Translations under genes and position numbers: made by a program
The notes under the pieces: model-generated
The model's input: the letters and a program-made list of their open reading frames with translations, nothing else
What the model was told of the DNA's origin: nothing
The model's database searches: none
Shown here: piece after piece, positions 9,201 to 17,265 of the stretch
How the letters are laid out: each line of letters begins with the position of its first letter
Numbering within the stretch: position 1 is the first letter of the stretch
Assembly (NCBI GenBank): GCA_013306675.1
Contig: JABLUY010000240.1
Span: 1 to 56,095 of the forward strand
Source: Thraustochytrium sp. TN22
Taxonomy: Eukaryota > Sar > Bigyra > Thraustochytrida > Thraustochytriidae
DNA: 56,095 nt
Direction: 5' to 3'

Positions 9201-12200
9201 TCAAATGACCGCGAGGCGCGCTTCGTCGCCGTCCCTCGACGCTCTGTCGGCCGAGGGGTCTTCGAGCTCGTACGCAAGCACGGAAGTGACCTGAGCGGAG
9301 GATGCGTCAGGAGCGCGTGCGTCGAGAGCGGATGCGTCGTGAGCCTTGTCTTGAGCAACAGTCCCTGCCGCAGCATTTGCTTCGAAAGAGGTGGCTTTCT
9401 TGGAGAGCGGCACCTCTGCGAGCGTGGGCGCCCTCTGCTCCTCGTTCCCCTCGTCCTCCGCGTCGGCCTTGTCTTGAGCAACAGTCCCTGCCGCAGCATT
9501 TGCTTCGAAAGAGGTGGCCTTCTTGGAGAGCGGCACCTCTGCGAGCGTGGGCGCCCTCTGCTCCTCGTTCCCCTCGTCCTCCGCGTCGGCCTTGTCTTGA
9601 GCAACAGTCCCTGCCGCAGCATTTGCTTCGAAAGAGGTGGCCTTCTTGGAGAGCGGCACCTCTGCGAGCGTGGGCGCCCTCTGCTCCTCGTTCCCCTCGT
9701 CCTCCTCGTCCTCCTCGTCCTCCTCGTCCTCCTTGTCCTCCTCGTCCATTGCGGCCTTCTCCGGCTGGGGCTTTTCAAGCTCTGGTTCGTCCTTTGCAGT
9801 CGTCATGAGGTCCTTTGCAGGCTCCAAGTCCTCGGCTGCCTCAAGGTCGACCTTGACAGGTGCAGTGTCGGCCTCAGGCTCCGTCACCGCTTGCGCCGTG
9901 AGGAGCAGATGGTCGCCGCTGGAGTCCGCGAAGGACTCCGCCTTCTCCGCGAGCGGCGGCACAACGGCAGGGCCTCCCTCCGCCGGAGACTCGTCCTGGT
10001 CCAGCTTGTCCTTGTCGACGGCGAGGAGCTCGCGGCGGCGGCCGTAGGCCTGGCTAAGGACGACGCAGAGGCCGCCCAGGAGCGTGAAGAGGCCGAGGTA
10101 GATCTGCACCTCGCCGAGGGTCTCGAGCGCGGCGGCGCCCACGGGCGCGTTGTTGAGCCCAAAGAGGACCAGAAGCGCGCAGTTAAGCACAAAGGCCGCG
10201 GCAGCCGCCAACGCGATGTTGTTGGTGAGCCCGTAGGCGTACGGCATCCACGCGCGGAGCGTGCCGAGGTAGGTGAGCGCGAGCGCTAAAAAGAGCGCCG
10301 CCTGGACGGGCAGCGGCGCGGTGATGAAGCCCACGAAGATGCCCTTGACGATGGCCGCCAGGACGCGTGCCAGCCAAAAGCCGCGCGCGCCCACGCGCCA
10401 GTCCTTGTGCAGCGAGCGGAAGGTGCCATGTAGCTCCTCCACCAGGGTCTGCTGCACGCAGACGCCCATCCAGATGATGCCGACTGCCGCCACCACCGCG
10501 ACCAGCAGGCCGAGGCCAACGCGCATGGCGAGGTCCGGCACGGCGTCCACCACGGCCATCAGATACACCGTGTATGCGGCGAAGAGAGCGATCGGGTACG
10601 CCAACATGTAGGGCACACGCACGAGCGCCTCGAGCGCGCACGCACGCCACTCGGCACGGCCGGCCAGCACCGTCATCACCGCCGCGTACACGACGAATAG
10701 AAGAAGTGTCATTACCAGAACGCCCACGAAGAGCAGCTCGCGGTTTGCGTCCATGACGACGGCGAGGCGCGACAGACCAACGTCCTCCCACGGCACCTGA
10801 GCGAGGCCCGTGTCCACAGCATCTGCGAGAGTGCGACGCCCGACCTCTTCGCTTCTGCTTGCCAACGCACGGTCTCCGCCCCGCTGGAGCGGCAGGACGG
10901 CGAGCACGCTCCAGCGCAGCGTAGTGGCGAAGCGCAGGTACGCTTCCGGCGCGCTGGGAAGCACAAGCAGGCCTCCGGCAGCCACGCCCTGGCCCACCTC
11001 CAAGGCCATGGCAAAGCTGGCGCCGTCGCCCTGGAGCCCGCTGATGGCCAGAGTCGAGGCCAGCAGGATGGTCGCAAGGACGGCGCGCCAGTCCCAGTCT
11101 TCCTCGGCGTCGCCGCGCGGCTGTGGCAACGGCGGCGACGGCGTCTTCGGGTCCGGAACGCAGTGACCCGAGGCGGCGCTGTCCGCGAGCGCCACGCACA
11201 CACCCGTCGCGCTGGAGTTCTTGCTCGGGAAGCAGGCCTCGCCCGGCCTGCACTCGGGCAGGCTCTCCAGCTGCGCCACGATTGTGCGCAGACAGGTCCC
11301 AGTGGAGTCGCCCGCGCGGTATGAGCACGATAGGTCTGAATCGCAATCGCGGCCCACGATGCAGGTCTCCTCCTCGGCGCAGCGCGTCTCGCACACCTCG
11401 CCACCGCAGTCCACGTCAGTCTCGCCCACTTCTTCGCGGTTCAAAAGCCCATTCGCGCAGAGATCTTCGCTTGGCGCGCCTGTTGGAGTTGCGGTTTGAG
11501 CCGCCAAACTTGGCGCCGTGGTCGTCAGCGCCGAAGTGGGGGACGGCGTTCGCAGCATCGTGGGTGACAACGTCGGCAGCATCGTGGGTGCCATGGTGGG
11601 CGTTATGGTGGGCTCTGCAGACGGCGACGTGGTGGGTGCCTGCGTCACTGGCGATGGAGTCGGGGACCGCGGTCTCCTCGTAGGGCGGCTTGTCGGCTCC
11701 GACGTCGGCCTGGGGGTAGCCTTGGGCGTTGGCTCTGGCGTGGGTCGAGGCGTCGGACGCGGCGTCGGACGCGGCGTCGGGTTCGCTTCTGTCGGCCTCG
11801 ACGTCGCAGCAGGCTCGGACGGCCTCGGTGTAGGCCGCCTGGTGGGTCTGGACGTGCGCGCGTCCAGGGTCGGATTTGGTGTTGGGGCAGCCTCGGATGG
11901 CCTTGGGGTCGAGGCAGGCTCAGATGGCCTTGGCGTCGATGCAGGCTCAGATGGCCCTGGCGTGGGCCGCCTCGTTGGCCTGGGCGTTGGATCGTCTGGA
12001 CATATGCATTCGCTGTCACGGGTGCTTCGAGCTAACTCGCAGCAATCGAACTCAGGCGAAGGACGAGGAGTTGGTGAGACAGGCTGGGGCGTTGGCCGAC
12101 TAGGCGCGATCGTTGGACCCCTGGTCTGTGTCGTCTCGATGAATGAGATCGGCGAGGATGTGGGTGCCACAGGTTCTGGTGTCGGTATTTGCGGCGGGGG

Positions 12201-12647
12201 TGTTGGCCGACTCGGCGCGATCGTCGGCCCTCTTGTCGGCGTGACCTCGATAAACGAAATTGGAGAGCGTGTCGGTGTCTCGGGCTCTGGCGTGGGCGAT
12301 GTAGGATTCGGCGTGGGCGGCGTAGGCCGCGTCGGCTGCGGCGTCGGCTGCTGCGCGGGCGCCACGGGCTCTGGCGTCGGTGATTCCACAGGCTCTGGCG
12401 TCGGCGACTCCACCACCACCACCACGGGCGACGTCGGGCTTGGCGTCGGGCTCACCATCATGTCATTCTTCGGCACGGCGCCCTGAAGCGCGCGCAGCAG
12501 GCCTCTGTCGCCCGTGGTATCCTCCTCGTGGCGCCCCCTCGCTGCCGCCGCCGGTGCACCCACGAGCCGCAGCGCGACCGAGGCCACGGCTGCGAGCGCC
12601 AGCAGCATCAGCAGCGCCAGCCGCAGCGTCCTGGCGGCCTTGGCCAT
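9201..12647 (-). CDS. PT-stalk / Cys-module / polytopic membrane protein, paralog 3 (longest)
   Basis: Predicted surface membrane protein of 1148 residues, starting at the ATG at 12647 (MAKAARTLRL), which places a clean hydrophobic signal at residues 5-30. The PT stalk runs to about residue 390. It includes two 37-residue duplicated units with the motif RGPTIAPSRPTP and an embedded small cysteine motif (CCELA..ECICPD) similar to one in paralog 4. The cysteine module begins near 396 ([15 protein letters not shown]). The membrane block lies at about 516-869 with LPSAPEAYLRFATTLRW, PYMLAYPIALFAAYTVYL and KGIFVGFITAPLPVQA. A 280-residue acidic tail, longest of the family, carries three near-identical 41-residue repeats. 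Function is unknown. Confidence 0.87.
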   Translation of the reverse strand: MAKAARTLRLALLMLLALAAVASVALRLVGAPAAAARGRHEEDTTGDRGLLRALQGAVPKNDMMVSPTPSPTSPVVVVVESPTPEPVESPTPEPVAPAQQPTPQPTRPTPPTPNPTSPTPEPETPTRSPISFIEVTPTRGPTIAPSRPTPPPQIPTPEPVAPTSSPISFIETTQTRGPTIAPSRPTPQPVSPTPRPSPEFDCCELARSTRDSECICPDDPTPRPTRRPTPGPSEPASTPRPSEPASTPRPSEAAPTPNPTLDARTSRPTRRPTPRPSEPAATSRPTEANPTPRPTPRPTPRPTPEPTPKATPRPTSEPTSRPTRRPRSPTPSPVTQAPTTSPSAEPTITPTMAPTMLPTLSPTMLRTPSPTSALTTTAPSLAAQTATPTGAPSEDLCANGLLNREEVGETDVDCGGEVCETRCAEEETCIVGRDCDSDLSCSYRAGDSTGTCLRTIVAQLESLPECRPGEACFPSKNSSATGVCVALADSAASGHCVPDPKTPSPPLPQPRGDAEEDWDWRAVLATILLASTLAISGLQGDGASFAMALEVGQGVAAGGLLVLPSAPEAYLRFATTLRWSVLAVLPLQRGGDRALASRSEEVGRRTLADAVDTGLAQVPWEDVGLSRLAVVMDANRELLFVGVLVMTLLLFVVYAAVMTVLAGRAEWRACALEALVRVPYMLAYPIALFAAYTVYLMAVVDAVPDLAMRVGLGLLVAVVAAVGIIWMGVCVQQTLVEELHGTFRSLHKDWRVGARGFWLARVLAAIVKGIFVGFITAPLPVQAALFLALALTYLGTLRAWMPYAYGLTNNIALAAAAAFVLNCALLVLFGLNNAPVGAAALETLGEVQIYLGLFTLLGGLCVVLSQAYGRRRELLAVDKDKLDQDESPAEGGPAVVPPLAEKAESFADSSGDHLLLTAQAVTEPEADTAPVKVDLEAAEDLEPAKDLMTTAKDEPELEKPQPEKAAMDEEDKEDEEDEEDEEDEGNEEQRAPTLAEVPLSKKATSFEANAAAGTVAQDKADAEDEGNEEQRAPTLAEVPLSKKATSFEANAAAGTVAQDKADAEDEGNEEQRAPTLAEVPLSKKATSFEANAAAGTVAQDKAHDASALDARAPDASSAQVTSVLAYELEDPSADRASRDGDEARLAVI
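9344..9712 (-). repeat. Three 123-bp repeats encoding 41-residue tail units
   Basis: Copies start at 9344, 9467 and 9590. Each encodes an acidic EDEGNEEQRAP segment, then LAEVPLSKKATSFEANAAAG and a VAQDKA spacer. The DNA copies are nearly identical, so the expansion is recent, and the period is a multiple of three so the frame is kept. They lie in the predicted cytoplasmic tail of paralog 3. Confidence 0.92.
12094..12310 (-). repeat. 111-bp duplication in the stalk of paralog 3
   Basis: Two diverged copies start at 12094 and 12205, each encoding 37 residues with the core RGPTIAPSRPTP and a flanking SFIE motif. A shorter 30-bp repeat encoding EPASTPRPS-type units lies at about 11895-11965. 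Confidence 0.8.
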
Positions 12648-13290
12648 GGCGGCGTGGACTTGCGGAACTGCCTGCCGCGCGCCGCCGCCGCGCGCGCCGT
12701 CAACGCGACGGCGCTGGCCTCGACTCACGAAGGGTCCTCGCCGGCTGGAACCGCGTCCATGCCATGCCAAGATGGCGCATGCCCACCCACCGCGCCGCGC
12801 TCTCCGCCGCGGCGCGCGGCGTCTTCCCCCTCGCCGCCGCCACCCTGCCGCCGCCGCGGCCGCGCCCGTGGCCGCTCCGCGCGAGAGCGAGCCGCGCCGC
12901 GGGCTCGTGCATCGTGTGCATCTGGCGGTCCCTCGGCGCGTACATGGGGCGGCGCGTGGAGGGGAACCCGGCCCGTGGCCACTGAAGGGCTCACAGTCAT
13001 CATGGGCAGCGCCGTCACCGCCGCTGGACGCTCAACATCTTCGCCGCGCCCAGGAAGGCTCCGAACGACTCGAGGGCGGGCTGCGTTGAGGAGATGCGGG
13101 GAGCTCGTGCTGCAGGAAAGGGTCGGTGCGCGGGAGAGAAGGACTTCACCTTGCAATGGCGGGCGGCGAGAACGCCAAGGCCGGGGGCAGCAAGACAAGA
13201 CCGCTGCAGCCTGCCTCTCGCGGGCAGACAGGGTCAGCCGCGACGCTGGTGGGCAGCGCGCGCAGAGCAAAGACAAAACTCGGCGCTTCT
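12648..13290. other. Spacer between paralogs 3 and 4
   Basis: No gene seen. It lies upstream of paralog 3 and downstream of paralog 4, both on the minus strand, so it should contain the paralog 3 promoter and the paralog 4 3' UTR. The part next to 12650-12900 is very GC-rich. Confidence 0.55.
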
Positions 13291-15531
13291 CTACAGTACG
13301 GATAAGGCACGGTGGTGGTTGACGTCGTCATGACCGGCGTTCTCTGGTAAGACGTCGCAAATGAGCATGGCCTCGGGAACAGACTCGCGGTCAACTTCGA
13401 AGACATCCGCATCAACGACGTGCGCATTGGACTTGGCGGGCACAGCAATTTCGGCTTCGCCAGACGAAGGCTCTTGCTCTTGCGGCAAGCGCTTTTGTTC
13501 TTGCTTCTGCGCTTGCTCGATCCCACGGCGGGCTTGGCGGCGGTAGTAGGCCTGACTGAGCACGATGAAAAAGCTCGCGAGAAAGGTCAAAAGCCCGAGG
13601 TAAACCTGGAGCTCGCCGAGCGTCTCCAGTGTCTCGCTGCTCATAGACACCTCGCCCAGGCCAAAGAGAACGAGCAACGCGCTCTGCAGGACAAAGGCCA
13701 TCGCCGCTGCGAGCGCAATGCGATTTGTTACCGGGAACTCGTACGGCATGTACGCGCGCAGCATTCCCAGGTAGATGATCGCAAGCGCCAAAAAGAGCGC
13801 CGCCTGCATGGGCAGCGGCGTCGTGACCAAGCCGACGAAGATGCCCTTGACGATGGCCGAGACGAAGCGAGCCAGCCAGAAGCCACGAGCGCCCGTACGC
13901 CAATCGCTGTGGAGAGCGCGGAAGATGTCCCGAGGCGCCTCCTGGAGCGTGTCGCGCACGCACACCACCAACCAGAGGCCGCCGGCCATCACGAGTGCCA
14001 AAAGCAAAAAGATGAGCCCGCCGCGCCGCTGGCGCGTCGCCACGGCATCCACGACGGCCAGCAGGTAGATGGTATATGCCGCAAAAAGCGCGAGCGGGTA
14101 CGCTAGCATGTACGGAAGGCGCACGAGCGCCTCGTGCAGGCAGTCGCGCCACTTGGAGCGGCCGAGCATGGCCGTCCTGATTGCCGCGTAGAGCAGCGTG
14201 ACGCATGCAGTGAGGATGAGCACGCCCACAAGGAGTAGCTCGCGATTGGCGTCCATGGCTGTGGCCAAGCGCGAGAGCCCAACGTCCTCCCAGAACGCAG
14301 TATCAAAGCCCCGGTCAACCGTATTCTGCAAGGCGCGGCGCGCAGGATTGCCGCCTTGGTCGAGATCGCTCAGGCTGCTCTCCCCAAGCGGGAGGACCGC
14401 CAGCAGCGTCCAGCGCAGCGACGTGGCAAAGCTGAGATACGCCGGCGGCGCGCTGGGCAAAACGAGCGCTGCGCCGGACGCCACGGTTTGACCAGCGTCC
14501 AGCGCCATGCAAAAGCTCGCCGTATCGCCTTGAAGCGCGCTGATCACCAGCGTCAGGGCGAGGAAGATGGAAGCGGAGACGCCTCGCGCGTCCCAAAGAG
14601 CGAGGAGTCCGGGATCGCTAATGCAATAGTACTCGTCCACGAGCCCACTGGCAATCGAGACGCACTTGCCTGCATTGACGCCAACGCTGCACCCGGCCCC
14701 GGCGGCGCAGCCTGACGATGCGACGAGGTCCGCTCCGGCAACACGCACACAGGAACCAGTGGTGTCACCCTCGTCAAAGGCACACCCGAGATCGTCGCCA
14801 CAGTCGCTGCCGAGGAGGCAAGCTTCGTCCTCATCGCATCGGGCCTCGCAGATCTTGCCGCCGCAGTCGACGCCGGTCTCGCCCGCCAGCATCAAGTCCT
14901 GGATACCGTTCGTGCACAGGCTCTCAATCGGCGAGGCGCTCGGCCCGCGCGTCGAGGGCCGTACGCTCGGAGCGGGTGATGGCACCGTGACAGTCGGCGC
15001 TGGGAGACTCGTCGTTGGACGCACGGTGTCCGGGCTACGTGTAGGCTGCCTGGTGGGCTTCTCGAGGGCTTCCGTGGTGGGTTCGAGCGTGGGGCTGGTC
15101 GTTGGGTTGAGGGTGGGCTCAGACGTGGGCGGTGCCGGCGTAGGGCGCTTCGTCGGTCGCTTCGTGCTCTTGGGCGTTGGCTCAGGCGTCGGCTCTGGCG
15201 TGGGCGGCGCCGTTGTAGGGCGTTTGGTTGGTCGCTTTGTGGGCCTGGGTGTCGGTTTAGGCGTCGGCTCGGGCGTGGGTGCCGCAAGAGTCGGGCGCGG
15301 GGTTGGACGCTTGGTGGGCCTGGGCGTAGGCGCCGAGTCGCAGACGCACTCATTGCCAGTCCATTGGCATGCCGTTCCAAGCGGGCTCACCATTTGTTGG
15401 CATTCCGCCTTGTCAATGGCTAGCTCGCGACGTTCACCTCGTCCGGGACTCGAAGCGCCACCACCATTTAATGTCAGGAACATCACGACCGCTCCTGCCG
15501 CCGCGGCGCTGATGCGCGCCACCGACACCAT
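13291..15531 (-). CDS. PT-stalk / Cys-module / polytopic membrane protein, paralog 4
   Basis: Predicted surface membrane protein of 746 residues, starting at the ATG at 15531 (MVSVARISAA) directly before a hydrophobic signal (to about residue 24). A small N-terminal cysteine motif (AECQQM..ACQW..ECVCDS) precedes the PT stalk (to about 200). The cysteine module begins near 205 (SLCTNG..GETGVDCGG, with Gly in place of the usual Asp). The membrane block lies at about 313-657 with LPSAPPAYLSFATSLRW, YPLALFAAYTIYLLAVV and [16 protein letters not shown]. The tail is short and acidic. Its sequence is closest to paralog 3, as expected for adjacent duplicates. It is divergent from paralog 5, with 1.7 kb between the two starts. 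Confidence 0.87.
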   Translation of the reverse strand: MVSVARISAAAAGAVVMFLTLNGGGASSPGRGERRELAIDKAECQQMVSPLGTACQWTGNECVCDSAPTPRPTKRPTPRPTLAAPTPEPTPKPTPRPTKRPTKRPTTAPPTPEPTPEPTPKSTKRPTKRPTPAPPTSEPTLNPTTSPTLEPTTEALEKPTRQPTRSPDTVRPTTSLPAPTVTVPSPAPSVRPSTRGPSASPIESLCTNGIQDLMLAGETGVDCGGKICEARCDEDEACLLGSDCGDDLGCAFDEGDTTGSCVRVAGADLVASSGCAAGAGCSVGVNAGKCVSIASGLVDEYYCISDPGLLALWDARGVSASIFLALTLVISALQGDTASFCMALDAGQTVASGAALVLPSAPPAYLSFATSLRWTLLAVLPLGESSLSDLDQGGNPARRALQNTVDRGFDTAFWEDVGLSRLATAMDANRELLLVGVLILTACVTLLYAAIRTAMLGRSKWRDCLHEALVRLPYMLAYPLALFAAYTIYLLAVVDAVATRQRRGGLIFLLLALVMAGGLWLVVCVRDTLQEAPRDIFRALHSDWRTGARGFWLARFVSAIVKGIFVGLVTTPLPMQAALFLALAIIYLGMLRAYMPYEFPVTNRIALAAAMAFVLQSALLVLFGLGEVSMSSETLETLGELQVYLGLLTFLASFFIVLSQAYYRRQARRGIEQAQKQEQKRLPQEQEPSSGEAEIAVPAKSNAHVVDADVFEVDRESVPEAMLICDVLPENAGHDDVNHHRALSVL

Positions 15532-17265
15532 GTTCGCCGCCCGTGGAGTCGCTGCGCGATGCAGGTTTGCCGGCCGCAAAAGCGGACTGCTGCTCCTCTG
15601 CTTGCACAGGGGCTTTCCAGTGGTAGCCACTGATTTTTTTAGAGGGAATGCCAAAATGGACTTGGACTGACCAGCACAGAAGACCACTGGGACGCAAGTC
15701 ACGGTGCACAAGCGCGCACAAGTGCACGAGCGCGCGCGCGCGCAAGCGCAGGCGCTTGGTTGAATGAAGCGCCAGTTTGGTGGTGGGCGCGCGCAGGTGT
15801 GCCTGCGCCGAATCCGTGTCGCACGGACAACTGTAATGACCAATGCCAGGTGTCACCGGGGGACTAGAATCACGGTACCACCACTACTGTTGGAGCCGCC
15901 ATCACACGTTTGGAAAACGCGAGAGTTCACGCATGATTTGCCTGCAATAAAATGCCGAGCGCAAGGCGGGCCCTTTTTCTTTTTTCTCGTCGCTGTCGTC
16001 GTTCCCGGTGTCATTGGAGACGCTGGCAGCTGCTCTCGCCAACGGCACATCAACGAGAATTACTAACATAAACCCAAGCCGCGGCGTCGCCGCGGCGCGC
16101 GCGTGGCGCACGCGAGGGGCAGCGAGCGGACCCTGGCGGATGCCGGGACGGCAGGCAAAGGAAGGAAGGGCTGGCATGTGGCGTGGCTTTGGCCCTTTGG
16201 GGGCACTTGGGGGCCTCGCCCGTGCGCCCTTGCGCGCCCTCACCAGCCTTTCCAGCGTTCCAGGCGCGCCAGCGTGCCATGCCGCGGACCGGTCCTGGGT
16301 TCCCCGGACAATGCTGGAAAAAGTGGTGCTCGAGGTCCAGCCGGGACGTGGAGCGCCAGGTCCGGGTTCCTGGCTCAGCCGATCTACTGGAGCCGCGCGG
16401 CGCGGCGCGCACTGGCGGAGCTGGTGGAGCGCGAGGCGGAAGCAGAGACGTCCTGCGCTGGCTGCGGATGCGCGTGTTGTGCAGGCGACCGCAGCGGCGG
16501 CGATGGCGGCCTGCGGCGCGCTGAGGGGAGGGGGGGGGACAGTTGGCGGAGCGCATGCTTCTTCTGTCCACCTTCAAGTTGCAAAGCCAACGCCAGAGCC
16601 GGGCAAAGCAAAAAGGCAAGCTCAAGGCAAGCACAGGGCCCTGTCGCCGAGGAGGTGTACGACCCATGGCTAGCGCGGCGCGGAGGGGAGGTGTCGAGCG
16701 CCGGACGCGCTGCTTTGAGAATATCAAGCAGCAGCCAGGGGCGACAGCGGCACCGCGCGACGCAAATGGCTTCGGAAAGGCATCTGAGTGGCATTGTGTG
16801 TCTGCCGGCCGCGTATGGCAACCGAGATACCAGAGGGAGGTCCCCACGGTAATTGCGGCCCTACTGGCACGGGCATCCACTGCCTGTCAAAGGTGCCGCT
16901 ACGCAATAAGGGAACCCGGCCACCCGGTGAGTCAAGGGCCTGCAGCAGGTAACACCTCCGTGTTGCATGGCCGTCCGGCCCGGAATGTGCCATTAGCCTA
17001 TCGCAGGCGTGCGTGCATGGGCCGCTCAAAGTGTCCCGTGCATTGGCTGCAATTTGCTGACTCGCAATATGAGCCCCCCCCCGGCTTTCTCTTCTGACTG
17101 CCCCTCTTTTTTGGCAAGCCAGAACATTTTGCGTAGAAGTGGCTTCCCTGAGATAAGATGAAGAGACCACGGGGGTTCGGCAAGCCTGGTCGACCCCAGG
17201 GGCAGCGAGCCAGCCAGCGGGCTTCGTCACGAGGGGGCAGGCAAAACCGTGACGCGGGCGACACA
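15532..17265. other. Divergent intergenic region between paralogs 4 and 5
   Basis: The 1.7 kb between two divergent starts probably holds two promoters. Open frames here have no recognisable domain. There are (GC)n-like stretches near 15720-15750, a T-rich tract near 15972-15985 and a poly-G run near 16530. I see no convincing TATA box or shared operator. Confidence 0.5.

Noticed and set aside
9302-9808. Plus-strand frames with three repeated Leu/Arg-rich units
   Set aside because: They are the reverse reading of the 123-bp repeats inside paralog 3, whose minus-strand frame has the full family architecture.
16050-16880. Minus-strand frame between paralogs 4 and 5
   Set aside because: No domain or signal, with random-looking composition; it lies in a divergent promoter region.
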